Assembly (NCBI GenBank): GCA_963663135.2
Contig: CAXXRM010000005.1
Coordinates: 434,001-498,000, forward strand
Origin: Io17-Chloro-G2 sp963663135
Lineage (GTDB): Bacteria; Chloroflexota; Dehalococcoidia; Lucifugimonadales; UBA3495
DNA: 64,000 nt
Direction: 5' to 3'
Of this stretch, positions 8,350 to 17,447 are shown piece by piece. The position numbers were made by a program, and so were the translations under genes. The notes beneath the pieces are model-generated. The model did not search any database, was not told the origin of the DNA, and saw only the letters and a program-made list of their open reading frames with translations. The first letter of the stretch is position 1, and each line of letters opens with the position of its first letter.

Positions 8350-9750
8350 ATGTCCGAAAGAAACGATTTGGCTCTGGTCGCTCACCTGATGCGCCGAGCC
8401 GGTTTCGGCGCAGACAAGGAAGAACTGGAAAGTCTGGCGGCCCAGGGCTATGAGGCCACCGTAGAGGAGTTGATCGACCCGCCGGAAGAGATGCCCGCCG
8501 GCAAGACCGCGGTGCTGTTGCGGTACCATCCCATCGCGCTGTTGCCTGGCGCCACTACCAATCCGGGCCAGTTCAATTGGATGTACCACATGATCACTAC
8601 CAAGCGCCCCCTGCATGAAAAGATGGCGCTGTTCTGGCATCACGTGTTCGCCACCGGCAACTCCAAGATAGACAATTGCGACCAAATGATGGAGCAGTTG
8701 GTGATGTTCCGCAGGTATGGCCTGGGTAACTATCGGGACTTGCTGGTGGAGTTGGCCAAAAACCCGGCGATGATCTTCTGGCTGGACAACAACGAGAACC
8801 ACCGGGACTCGGTGAACGAAAACTGGGGCCGGGAACTGCTGGAACTGTTTTCCATGGGTGTGAGCAATTACACCGAGGTGGACGTGAGGGAGGCCTCCCG
8901 GGCGTTCACCGGTTGGACCATCCAACCCCACCTGCCCCGCTCGCCCTTTGGCCGGTTCCCCTGGCAGTTTGAATACCTGGAGGAGGACCACGACGAAACC
9001 GAGAAGACCTTCCTGGGCCACACCGGCAACTTCGATGGCGAGGACATTATTGACATAATAGTCCGGCAGCCGGCCACCTCCAGGTTTATCTGCCGCCATC
9101 TGTACAACTTTTTCGTCGCGGACGACGTTCAGGTGCCGGCTTGGACGATTGAACCGTCGCCCGATGAGGACGCGCTGGCCACCATGGTCAAAGCATTCGA
9201 GGAGTCGGGATACGATATGAAGGTGGTGCTGCGCACCATGTTCAATTCAGACTTCTTCAAGAATGCCGGCTACTCCAAGATCAAAAGCCCCGCGGAAGTC
9301 GTCGTGGGCACACTGAGGATGATCGGCAACCTCCAATTCCCGGAACCCAACCTGGCCAGCATTGCGCCCGAGACCGGGTACATGGGGCAAGCCCTGCTGG
9401 ACCCGCCCAGCGTTGAAGGCTGGTACACGGGGCAGGAGTGGATCAACAGCGGCTCGCTCCTGGCGCGGATCAACTATGTGGCGGACAAGGTATCCGACAC
9501 CAGCATGCCGGGCATCCAATCCATCATCGGTCACATGAAGGCCGATGGAGTCGCCACGCCCGAAGACCTGGTCAACGCTTCCCTGGATCACATGGGCTTC
9601 CTGGAGTTGGGCGACGAGACCCGCCAACAATTGATGGTCCACGCCTCCGCGGGCGGCAACCTGGATTGGAGCGACGGACGCGCCGCCGGGCAGAGGGTAG
9701 GGGAAATGTTGGCTCTCATCAGCGCCACCACCGAGTACCAGTTTGGCTAG
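8350..9750 (+). CDS. DUF1800 family protein
   Basis: A 466-residue member of the DUF1800 family, recognised by the N-terminal LMRRAGFGA / EELIDPPEEMP segment, the central MALFWHHVFATGNSK segment and the ARAFTGW-like SRAFTGWTI motif. The start is ATG 8350 with AGGAGG at 8337-8342; the 11 residues open upstream are spurious. Members usually lie next to a DUF1501 gene and are thought to be exported, but no clear signal peptide is visible here and the downstream partner is an NHL propeller instead. Function unknown. A dead second copy lies at 6142. Confidence 0.85.
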   Translation: MSERNDLALVAHLMRRAGFGADKEELESLAAQGYEATVEELIDPPEEMPAGKTAVLLRYHPIALLPGATTNPGQFNWMYHMITTKRPLHEKMALFWHHVFATGNSKIDNCDQMMEQLVMFRRYGLGNYRDLLVELAKNPAMIFWLDNNENHRDSVNENWGRELLELFSMGVSNYTEVDVREASRAFTGWTIQPHLPRSPFGRFPWQFEYLEEDHDETEKTFLGHTGNFDGEDIIDIIVRQPATSRFICRHLYNFFVADDVQVPAWTIEPSPDEDALATMVKAFEESGYDMKVVLRTMFNSDFFKNAGYSKIKSPAEVVVGTLRMIGNLQFPEPNLASIAPETGYMGQALLDPPSVEGWYTGQEWINSGSLLARINYVADKVSDTSMPGIQSIIGHMKADGVATPEDLVNASLDHMGFLELGDETRQQLMVHASAGGNLDWSDGRAAGQRVGEMLALISATTEYQFG

Positions 9751-9830
9751 AATGCTCTGGGGCCGATCTCCGGTGCGAGCCGGTAGGAAGCGGCCCGGAT
9801 ACCAATACTCCAGGTTAGGAGGGGTCACAC

Positions 9831-10994
9831 ATGGCGCAGATAACAGTAGCCGCCGGTCGTTGTTGGCGGTACCGCCAGTATATCGGTCGTTCCAACGCGA
9901 TGGGCGCCGGTTTCAGCCAACCGATAACGGCAGCGGCCGGGCCTTCGGGAGCCATTTACGTGGGCAGCCGGGGCGCCACGCCTTGGGGTTGGAATAAATA
10001 TGTCCGCATCACCAAGACCAACTCCGACCATGACTTCATGGGGGAGTTCGGTCGGGGCGGCGAGGGCAGCGGGGAATTCGTTTGGCTCACTTCCGTGGCT
10101 TTGGACGGGGACGAAAACGTCTACGCCGCCGACGAATGGCTCAACCGCATCACCGTTTTTGACAGCGACGGCAAGCTTCTAACGACCTGGGGTGAACCGC
10201 CTCACACCGTGGAGCGCCGGAACTGGGACCCCGCCGAGCCGGCATCGGCTCAAACGATCTCCCTGAGAGACGAGTCCATCGGCTATCAGGAAGGCAAACT
10301 AAACGGTCCTTCAGGGTTGGCCTTTGACCTGGAAGGCAATCTGCTGGTAGTCAACAGCCTGGATAGCCGCATCCAGAAGTTCACCAAGGACGGCGTGTTT
10401 ATCAGCGCATTCGGCGTCAAGGGAGATGGCCCCGGGGAGTTGGACATGCCCTGGGGAATCACCGTGGACAACAACGGCGATGTGTACGTTGCCGATTGGA
10501 ACAACCACCGCGTCCAGAAGTTCAGCCCCGATGGGGAACACCTTCTCACCTTCGGCTCCGAGAAACGGACCGGCGTCTCCCCTGACGGCAGCACTCCCTA
10601 CGAGCACGTGATTTCCGCCCGGGTGCCGGTGAACCCCAACGACCTGAACCATCCCACCGACGTGGCGGTGGACGGCGATGGGGACGTTTACGTCGCGGAC
10701 TGGATGAACAACCGGCTGGTTATCTTCGATGCCGACACCAAGCCCATATCGGTAATCCGGGGCGACGCTCATGGCTTGGGGCCCTGGGCCGAGCGCACAG
10801 TGTCGGTAAATCCGGACGTGGCCAGCGCCCGGTTGCGTGCCAAAAACCCCGAAGCGGAACGGTACCTGAGGATGCCCACAAGTTGCGTTTTCGACCAGGT
10901 CGCCAACAGGCTGATTATCGTAGACACTTGGCGCAACCGACTTCAAATCTACGAGAAGGACCGCTCCTACAAGGACCCCCAATACAACATCTGA
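9831..10994 (+). CDS. NHL-repeat beta-propeller protein
   Basis: A 387-residue protein made of NHL repeats. Successive blades contain motifs such as YAADEWLNRITVF, LNGPSGLAFDLEGNLLVV, VYVADWNNHRVQKF and DVYVADWMNNRLVIF, which fits a six-bladed propeller. No signal peptide is seen. The gene starts at ATG 9831 after TTAGGAGGGG and ends just before a strong terminator, so it closes the lipoprotein-DUF1800-NHL transcription unit. Such propellers bind proteins or ligands and some are lyases or lactonases; nothing here decides the role. Confidence 0.85.
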   Translation: MAQITVAAGRCWRYRQYIGRSNAMGAGFSQPITAAAGPSGAIYVGSRGATPWGWNKYVRITKTNSDHDFMGEFGRGGEGSGEFVWLTSVALDGDENVYAADEWLNRITVFDSDGKLLTTWGEPPHTVERRNWDPAEPASAQTISLRDESIGYQEGKLNGPSGLAFDLEGNLLVVNSLDSRIQKFTKDGVFISAFGVKGDGPGELDMPWGITVDNNGDVYVADWNNHRVQKFSPDGEHLLTFGSEKRTGVSPDGSTPYEHVISARVPVNPNDLNHPTDVAVDGDGDVYVADWMNNRLVIFDADTKPISVIRGDAHGLGPWAERTVSVNPDVASARLRAKNPEAERYLRMPTSCVFDQVANRLIIVDTWRNRLQIYEKDRSYKDPQYNI

Positions 10995-11017
10995 ACCGCT
11001 AACCCACCCAGACCGAC

Positions 11018-11049
11018 AAAGGCCCCCGGAAAAAAACCGGGGGCCTTTT
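11018..11049 (+). terminator. Strong intrinsic terminator
   Basis: A GGCCCCCGG / CCGGGGGCC stem with an A-rich loop, flanked by AAA on the left and TTTTG on the right. It lies 24 bp after the NHL gene and ends that transcription unit. Confidence 0.92.
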
Positions 11050-11145
11050 GTTACCCAGTCCAGCGACCACCGCAAAAGCGGGAATGGCGGTGGCCGGAGA
11101 CCCGCCGCATCCACCGGGAAGTTGGCAGAGGGCGTTAGTTATCAA

Positions 11146-11500
11146 GGCTATCGCATCCTGAAATCGGAGGACTCGCAGAATCCGAGTGCATCAAAGCGTT
11201 GGTTCTGCGGAATTCGATGGCCCCCTCCCCCGTCATTCTCGCCGCAGCGGGAATCCAGAGCCCTTTCCCTGCACCGACACCCTTATGACAACGGGGAACT
11301 GCCAGGTGTGGGCAAGCCGCACCCCTCCGGTCCCCCTTGCCGCACGACCCCGCCCTGGACACCGGAGCCTGCCGAAAGCACAAAAGGGACTCTGGATTCC
11401 CGCTGCGGCGTGAAAGACTGGAGGTGTATGCGGTCCGGTAGGAGGCGATCAAGCATCACTTTGGATGGAAGATTCGCCTGTCCCGTTAGAATGGGTTGCC
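11146..11500. repeat. REP-pair element, copy A
   Basis: The 11050-11516 gap holds a repeat element. Its inner arms are the core CGCCGCAGCGGGAATCCAG at 11241-11259 and the reverse complement (ctctggattcccgctgcggcg) at 11390-11410, about 190 bp overall (11230-11420). Outside these are weaker inverted ends related to GGCAATCGCATTCTAA at 11146-11163 and 11484-11500. The core is itself nearly palindromic (CCGCAGCGG), as in bacterial REP sequences. The interior is the inverted version of the interior of the copy at 18634. Confidence 0.8.
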
Positions 11501-11516
11501 GCGCCTCAGGCACCCG

Positions 11517-13016
11517 TCAATTCGACGATCTGCGGGTGGCCGCCTCTGCTCCCGTCGACGCCTCCGACCCCGTTGGCCCTGAGGTTTCCGGTGATGGGTC
11601 CCCTTGGATCCGTTTGTATGACATAAGCATTGCCAGCACGAGGAAGACTGCCTGCACGAGGAAAGCCATCCGCATCCCGGACACAAAGGCGTGCGGGCCA
11701 TCGGCGGCTGCGGCAAGACTGGGCGGGTAGCCCATCGAAGCCATAATCAACGTGACAATGGCGGTGGTCGCCGCGATGCCTATCAGGTTGCCGGAGTTTC
11801 TGGTGAGTCCCACCAATGCCGAAACAATGCCATACCTGGTCCTCTCAACGCCGCTAAGTATGGAACTGTTGTTTGGGGAGAAGAATATCCCCATTCCGCC
11901 GCTCTGCAGCACCATCGCCGAGATCAACAACGCCAGGTGAGTGCTCTGGTTGGCCCCGGCCAGAAGAAGCATCCCAACCGTGGATATTGCCAGTCCCCCC
12001 ACGGTAAACTTTCGCCAACCGTAGCGGTCGGAAAGGCGTCCGCTGAGCGGGCCCAGGGCGATGATGCACAGTGCGTTTGGCACCATGATCAGTCCTACCT
12101 GTGCCGGCGTGAATCCGATTATGGTCTGAAGGTAGAAAGGCATCAGGAAGCGCACCGAGGTGCCGCCCACAAATGTTAGGAATCCAGCCGATACCCCCAA
12201 CGCAAACACGGGGCGGCGGAACAGCTTGAGGTCCAACAATGGCGACGCGGTGCGCAATTGCCACCAGATGAACGTGGCGACGAAGAAAACGAACCCTGCC
12301 GAGGAACCTGCCATTAGCGGTGAGGTGAGTCCGGCGCGATATCCGTGGGTCAGCGCCAGGAGAAGGGCCACCAGGGCGCCGGCGCACAAAAAAGCGCCCA
12401 ACCAGTCAAACTGGGGCCGTTGGGTGTCCCGGTTGAAAACGTTGCCGTGTAGGATTGCCACCGATACCGCGGTCGCTACTATGGACATGGGCACGGGAAT
12501 AAAGAACACGGCCCGCCAGTCGAACACGGTGATCATCAGTCCGCCCAACGCCGGCCCGACCACCGCCCCGGCCCCGATGGCGCTCATGTGAGCCCCCAGG
12601 CCCTTGCCGCGCTCGTTCGCGGGGAACAAAGAGGCCACCAAAGCCATGCCGATGCCCTGGATCATCGCTGCGCCGCAGCCTTGAATCACCATGGCGATGA
12701 TCATGGTGGTCATGTTGGCCGCGGACCCGGCTAACGCACCGCCCACTGCGAATGTTGCCAGCCCTGCCATATAGACTTGCTTGCGGCCGATTATGTCGGA
12801 AAGCCGGCCCATGGGCAGGAGCAGGGCGCTGGTGGCCAGGACCTCGGCAAGGATTATCCACTGAACTGTGGGCAGGTCGGTTTGAAAGTGCAGGGCCACC
12901 GTGGGCAGTGCCACTATGGCGCTGCTGTGGGTCAACGAGGATGAGACGTTCCCGATCTCAACGGCTCCGAAGGCCCACCATTTATAGTTAGGATGATTTC
13001 TTGCCGATTTAATCAT
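11517..13016 (-). CDS. MFS transporter, DHA2 (14-helix) drug-exporter type
   Basis: A 499-residue integral membrane protein with the pattern of the DHA2/EmrB group: VQWIILAEVLATSALLLPMGRLSDIIGRKQVY is the helix 2-3 region with the G-R-L-S-D-x-x-G-R-K loop, followed by about 14 hydrophobic segments and GPLSGRLSDRYGWRK at the second half. It probably exports a small molecule by proton antiport. The start is taken at ATG 13016. TTG 13079 after a GGGGTGA is an alternative, and neither start is decisive. It stands alone on the minus strand between two repeat-filled gaps. Confidence 0.85.
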   Translation of the reverse strand: MIKSARNHPNYKWWAFGAVEIGNVSSSLTHSSAIVALPTVALHFQTDLPTVQWIILAEVLATSALLLPMGRLSDIIGRKQVYMAGLATFAVGGALAGSAANMTTMIIAMVIQGCGAAMIQGIGMALVASLFPANERGKGLGAHMSAIGAGAVVGPALGGLMITVFDWRAVFFIPVPMSIVATAVSVAILHGNVFNRDTQRPQFDWLGAFLCAGALVALLLALTHGYRAGLTSPLMAGSSAGFVFFVATFIWWQLRTASPLLDLKLFRRPVFALGVSAGFLTFVGGTSVRFLMPFYLQTIIGFTPAQVGLIMVPNALCIIALGPLSGRLSDRYGWRKFTVGGLAISTVGMLLLAGANQSTHLALLISAMVLQSGGMGIFFSPNNSSILSGVERTRYGIVSALVGLTRNSGNLIGIAATTAIVTLIMASMGYPPSLAAAADGPHAFVSGMRMAFLVQAVFLVLAMLMSYKRIQGDPSPETSGPTGSEASTGAEAATRRSSN

Positions 13017-13151
13017 TGCGCCCGAGGCATTGTAGCGGTACGCCCCCGGATATGCGAACGCTCCCCTCACCAATTGCAATTCTTTGATTCACCCCAATGC
13101 CTACCCCGGCCCGCTTGGGTGTTGTCTTGGAACATTGTCCATGAAACCCTC

Positions 13152-13707
13152 GCAACCCCGTCCATACTGGTTCCTCCCTGCGCAGCGTAGCAGTGGACCG
13201 ATTCCGCGCCCCGACCCCCGTCATTCTCGCCGCAGCGGGAATCCAGAGCCCTTTTAATATGCGACATGTCCTGGGAACGCAGTACCGGCCAAACGGCAAC
13301 CGCGTCCGGTGTAGGTAAGCCTGACTTTTCATAAGCATTTTCTGGATTCCCACTCCGGAGAGAATCGCCATGACCCTGCTTAGGCCACACATTAGGATGA
13401 GAATGGCCTATTTTCATAGCAACCCCGTCCATCCTGGTTCCTCTGTGCGTAGCGTAGGAGTGGACCGATGGCGCGCCCCGACCCCCGTCACTCTCGCCGC
13501 AGCGGGAATCCAGAGCCCTCTTTATCATGCGACTTGTCCGGGGAACGCAGTAACGGCCAAACGGCAACGGCGTTCGGTGTATGCAAGCCCGGCTCCTCAA
13601 AAGCATTTTCTGGATCCCCGCCGCAGCAGGAATAAAGAGGAGGCGGCTGTTGCACCCTACACCTTGGTCAGCGCGTCCCTAAAGGTTCCTCTCTGCGTAG
13701 CAGAAGG
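13152..13707. repeat. 267-bp tandem duplication carrying REP-pair copies B and C
   Basis: The block starting gcaaccccgtccat at 13152 recurs at 13419 (offset 267). Each unit holds a forward REP core (13227 and 13494), a shared interior with cgcagta-cggccaaacggcaac, and a degraded reverse core (13338-13369 and 13603-13640). A third partial copy of the unit's start (ggttcctctctgcgtagcag) lies at 13684-13703. Apart from the promoter at 13801, nothing else is seen between 13080 and 13867. Confidence 0.8.
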
Positions 13708-13800
13708 CGAGTATGCGCCCTCGTGGACTCTCGATTTTGCAGAAGACGCAGAGGTGATGCTGCTCCAATAGCGATTGAGAGTGTGCGCCAGACGTCAACT

Positions 13801-13829
13801 TTGACGCTTGCCCGGCTGACGCCTACAAT
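13801..13829 (+). promoter_or_regulatory. Sigma-70 type promoter for the racemase-family gene
   Basis: TTGACG (13801-13806), a 17-bp spacer and TACAAT (13824-13829), 38 bp before the ATG at 13868. Both boxes are close to consensus. Confidence 0.7.
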
Positions 13830-13867
13830 TTGGCCCCTGAGTATTCGACTGCGTTGAGGAGACAACC

Positions 13868-14620
13868 ATGCCAGACGTTATCGGTTGGCGGAAGAAATTC
13901 GGGGTTCTGGCGCCCAGCACCAACACCGTCGTGGAGCCCGACTTCTACATGATGGCGGTGCCGGGAGTCACGGCGCACATCAGCCGCATCCTGATGAGCA
14001 ACGTCCGGCGCGACAACGAAGACCCGGTGGAGGCCCAGCGGAGGCAGGGTAGCCTGGCCGCTGAGATGAAGCCCACTATCGAAAGAGTCCTGACCGCTGA
14101 GCCGGACTACATGGTGATGGGAATGAGCGCGCCAACTTTCGTTGGCGGCGTAGAAGGCAACCGCCGTTGGAAGGCACAGATGCAGGACTATAGCGGCGGT
14201 CTGGGCATGGCCAATGGGGCGGAGGCCTGCGACAAGGCTCTTAAACTGCTGGGCATAAAGCGGCTTGGTGTGCTTACGCCCTACTGGCCCACGACCAGCG
14301 CCCATGTGGTCCAATTCTTTACCGAGGCCGGGTTCGAAGTGGTGGCTCAAAAGGACCTCCGATGCCCCACGCCGGTTTCCATCGCTCATGTCACGGTGGA
14401 CCAGTGCCGGGAGGCCTTGTTGGAGGTCAACTCCCCGGAGGTTGAGGCCATCGTCCAGTGCGGCACCGACCTGAACATGGTGCGCCTTGCCGATGAGGCC
14501 GAGCGCTGGCTGGGCAAACCTGTTATATCGATCAACGCCGCCATTTGGTGGATGGCCCTCCGGGACAACGATATTTCGGACCAGTTGCATGGCTTCGGCA
14601 GGTTGCTCCGGGAGTTCTGA
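13868..14620 (+). CDS. Maleate isomerase / arylmalonate decarboxylase-like enzyme
   Basis: A 250-residue protein of the Asp/Glu racemase superfamily. The N-terminus FGVLAPSTNTVVEPDFY, followed by an HISRI segment, is typical of maleate cis-trans isomerases and arylmalonate decarboxylases. Maleate isomerases use two cysteines. Here the first position falls in MGMSAPTF (residues 84-91), which has none, while the second is kept as Cys198 in VQCGTDL. That one-cysteine arrangement resembles arylmalonate decarboxylase, so decarboxylation is as likely as isomerisation (inference). ATG 13868 follows GAGGAG. The gene downstream, 72 bp away, is an amidohydrolase, and the two probably form a pathway unit. 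Confidence 0.82.
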   Translation: MPDVIGWRKKFGVLAPSTNTVVEPDFYMMAVPGVTAHISRILMSNVRRDNEDPVEAQRRQGSLAAEMKPTIERVLTAEPDYMVMGMSAPTFVGGVEGNRRWKAQMQDYSGGLGMANGAEACDKALKLLGIKRLGVLTPYWPTTSAHVVQFFTEAGFEVVAQKDLRCPTPVSIAHVTVDQCREALLEVNSPEVEAIVQCGTDLNMVRLADEAERWLGKPVISINAAIWWMALRDNDISDQLHGFGRLLREF

Positions 14621-14692
14621 CCCGGCATAAGGCCTGTGATTGGTCCAGCATGATATATCAACGACACGGCCGGTAAAGGCTGGGAGGTTGCC

Positions 14693-15886
14693 ATGGACCT
14701 GGTAATCCGTAATGCGCGGCTAATCGATGGCACGGGTTCCGCGCCGATACCGCGGGTCAGCGTCGAAGTCGCCAATGGCGCGATCAGTTGGATCGGAGAG
14801 GAGAGCGCCAGGCCGGCGAGACGTCTGCACCATGAGGACATCAACGGCGACGGCCTAACTTTAATTCCCGGGCTGATGGACTGTCACGAGCACTTTGCCG
14901 GCGACGGCGGCCCCGTCAACACCGAGCGGAACCGCAGCGATACGCCGGAAGGTTATGCCCTGATGGTGGCCGGCAATGCCAAAAGGGCGCTAATGTCCGG
15001 AGTGACCTCGGCCCGTGACGTGGGCTCGCCCTACGGAGTCACCATCCGCGTTGCCCGGGAAACTGCGTCGGGCGCGGTGTTGGGTCCACGAATCGTCGCT
15101 TCCGGCGAATGGCTTTCCTTTCCGGGCACCACCTGGGTCCCCGGCGTGGGCACCCGGCTCAGCCGGCGCGTGGAGACCATGGAGGACATGGTTATGGCCA
15201 TTCAGGAGCAGATCGAGATGGGCGCCGGATTGATCAAGGTTGGGGCCAACGGCCGCCGTCCCGACGGCGAGTATTACGGCAGCTTGGGCCCCGAAGTCCT
15301 GGACGCGGCAGTTCGTACGGCCCACGGTGGTGGACTGAAAATCGCCGCCCACTGCATTGGCTTCGAAGCCAGTAGGCAGGCCGTAGAGGCCGGAATAGAC
15401 TCAATTGAACACGGTACTCACCTGGAAGAGGAAACTGTCTCCCTCATGGCCCAACAGGGAACTTACCTGGTGCCGACCTTTTCGACCTGGGATATTCGGG
15501 AGCGTATGGATAGCGGGGACGGGGCTTCCCGGGACCAGGTCACCGACAATCTGGAACGGAAGGAGAATTCCCTGGCAAGCTTCAAACGGGCGATGGACGC
15601 CGGGGTGAAAATAGCAACCGGGACCGACGCCGGCGGTTCGCCGGTGCGCCACGGTTTCGTCGCCCGGGAGATCGAGCTCATGGTCCAGGAGGGCATGAGC
15701 CCGCAAGCCGCGTTGGAGGCATCGACCCGTGTTGCCGCCGATCTGCTTGGCATCCTGGACTTGACGGGGACCATAGAGGTGGGCAAGCGGGCCGATATGG
15801 TTTTGGTGGATGGCGACCCGCATTCGGACCCGTCGGCGTTGCGCAACGTCTGGGCTGTGTTCCTGGGAGGGCGGCGGGTGCTGTAA
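14693..15886 (+). CDS. Imidazolonepropionase-like amidohydrolase
   Basis: A 397-residue metal-dependent amidohydrolase with the bipartite beta-sandwich and TIM barrel of the prolidase/imidazolonepropionase group. Residues 1-25 (MDLVIRNARLIDGTG) start the small domain. DCHEHF gives the HxH pair, IKVGANG the lysine region, AAHCIGF and IEHGTHL the two histidines and TGTDAGG the aspartate. The C-terminal GTIEVGKRADMVLVDGDP is standard. It probably cleaves a C-N bond in a cyclic amide or dipeptide. ATG 14693 follows GGGAGG. It converges with the amidase at 15923. Confidence 0.88.
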   Translation: MDLVIRNARLIDGTGSAPIPRVSVEVANGAISWIGEESARPARRLHHEDINGDGLTLIPGLMDCHEHFAGDGGPVNTERNRSDTPEGYALMVAGNAKRALMSGVTSARDVGSPYGVTIRVARETASGAVLGPRIVASGEWLSFPGTTWVPGVGTRLSRRVETMEDMVMAIQEQIEMGAGLIKVGANGRRPDGEYYGSLGPEVLDAAVRTAHGGGLKIAAHCIGFEASRQAVEAGIDSIEHGTHLEEETVSLMAQQGTYLVPTFSTWDIRERMDSGDGASRDQVTDNLERKENSLASFKRAMDAGVKIATGTDAGGSPVRHGFVAREIELMVQEGMSPQAALEASTRVAADLLGILDLTGTIEVGKRADMVLVDGDPHSDPSALRNVWAVFLGGRRVL

Positions 15887-15890
15887 CCCC

Positions 15891-15928
15891 TGCGGCTCGG
15901 CCGCAAGTTCCGGGTAGTCTTCCTACCC
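15891..15928. terminator. Twin hairpins between convergent genes
   Basis: TGCGGC-tcg-GCCGCA (15891-15905) and GGGTAG-tcttc-CTACCC (15912-15928) fill the 36-bp gap between convergent genes, the second overlapping the amidase stop. There is no clear T-run, so termination is only suggested. Confidence 0.35.
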
Positions 15929-17326
15929 GATCGGGGGCCTCATCGTATGCCAGTCGGTGTTTTGCTGATGGCCATAGGCGACGTTGAACACGGTTTGTTC
16001 GTGGAAGGGACGCCCGCCGATTTGCAGCCCGATGGGCAGATTGGACGCCGTGAACCCGCAGCAAAGGCTCAGCGCCGGTGAACTGGCCAGGCTGAACGTA
16101 GTCGTCATCCCCGAACGGTTGCGGTTGGCATTCTCCTTGGCGTCGATGACCGGGTCCGGTTCGACCTTGGGCGCCGCTGTCCCCATCGTGGGCATCACCA
16201 AAACATCGTGCTGGGTTAGCGCCGCCAACACCTGCTGCCGCAGCATCTCCCTCAGCTTCAGCGCCTTGTAGTAAGCCAGCGCCGGCGTCAGGCTCCACGT
16301 CAGGTAGGAAATTCGGTTGTCGTGGTTGATTTCCTGCAGCCGTTCTCGGATCAAATCCCGGTAAATGGTCGGCGCTTCCACTCTCAGAACGCTGGAGATT
16401 GTGTTGGCGTGGCTGGCAAGGGGAATTGACACCTCTTCCACCTCCGCCCCCAGGTCCGCCAGGGTGCCTGCCGCCCTGGACACGGCTTCCCGTACCTCGG
16501 CATCCACCAGATCGGTGTACAGTAGTTCCCGCACCAAGCCGATCTTTACTCCTGCCAAGTTGCCGTTCAGGTCGGCGGCATAGTCGGGCACGGGAACGTC
16601 CCAGGTGTAGGCGTCATTGGGGTCCCGGCCGGCAATCGCCCCGAGTGTAATGGCGCAATCTTCCACGGTGCGGGTTAGCGGGCCGATGGTGTCCATGGAC
16701 CACATCCCCGGCCTCAACCCGTAGCGGCTCACGCGGCCCCAGGTGGGCCTCAGTCCCACCAGCCCGCACCAGGCGGCGGGGCCCCGCACCGAACCTCCGG
16801 TGTCTTCACCCAGGGACGCCGCGCACAGGAATGCCGCGGTTGCGCCGCCGGACCCGCTGCTGGAACCGCCGGTGAAACGCTCCAGGTCCCACGGGTTGCG
16901 GGCCGTGTCAAACGCATGGGACAGGCTGGTGGTGCCAAACTCGGTCATGTTAAGTTTGCCCATCAGTATTGCGCCGGCCGCTTTCAGCCTGGCGACCACC
17001 GTGGCGTCATGGTCGGGCACGAAGTCGTTGAATATAGGCGTGCCGGATGTTGTCCGAATTCCGGCGGTGTTCAGCTGGTCCTTTACCGCCACCGGAACGC
17101 CGTGCATCGGTCCCAAGTATTCTCCCCGCGCCAAGGCTGCTTCCGATTCCCGGGCGGCCTGGAGCGCTTCGTCCCGGCAGACCGTGAGGTAGGCGTACAG
17201 CCGCCCGTTCAGGGAATCGATGCGGTCCAGGTAGCTTTCCACCACCTCCACCGGGGACAGGCTTCGGTCTTTGATCAACGCGGCTAACTGGGAAACGGAC
17301 AAGAATGGGATTTCGTTGCGGTCCAT
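15923..17326 (-). CDS. Amidase (amidase-signature family, GatA-like)
   Basis: A 467-residue amidase-signature enzyme that hydrolyses an amide to acid and ammonia. The Ser-cisSer-Lys triad is visible: Lys82 in VAVKDQ, the serine run of GGSSSGSGG (155-157) and the nucleophile Ser179 in DTGGSVRGP. The start is ATG 17326 with GAGGTGAT just upstream. The 93 extra codons open on that strand overlap the spacer and have no family similarity. No gatB or gatC is adjacent, so it is probably a free-standing catabolic amidase rather than the tRNA amidotransferase. It lies 121 bp downstream of the aldo/keto reductase and may be co-transcribed. Confidence 0.87.
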   Translation of the reverse strand: MDRNEIPFLSVSQLAALIKDRSLSPVEVVESYLDRIDSLNGRLYAYLTVCRDEALQAARESEAALARGEYLGPMHGVPVAVKDQLNTAGIRTTSGTPIFNDFVPDHDATVVARLKAAGAILMGKLNMTEFGTTSLSHAFDTARNPWDLERFTGGSSSGSGGATAAFLCAASLGEDTGGSVRGPAAWCGLVGLRPTWGRVSRYGLRPGMWSMDTIGPLTRTVEDCAITLGAIAGRDPNDAYTWDVPVPDYAADLNGNLAGVKIGLVRELLYTDLVDAEVREAVSRAAGTLADLGAEVEEVSIPLASHANTISSVLRVEAPTIYRDLIRERLQEINHDNRISYLTWSLTPALAYYKALKLREMLRQQVLAALTQHDVLVMPTMGTAAPKVEPDPVIDAKENANRNRSGMTTTFSLASSPALSLCCGFTASNLPIGLQIGGRPFHEQTVFNVAYGHQQNTDWHTMRPPIG

Positions 17327-17447
17327 CCAATCACCTCGCAGAAACGATGGGTCGGGGTCAGTCACACCGGAGCAGGTGCGCTGCTCCTCGGGCAATGTAA
17401 GTATCGGCGAGCGCGCCAACAGACGCAAGTGCCGTTCGCCGCCCCTG

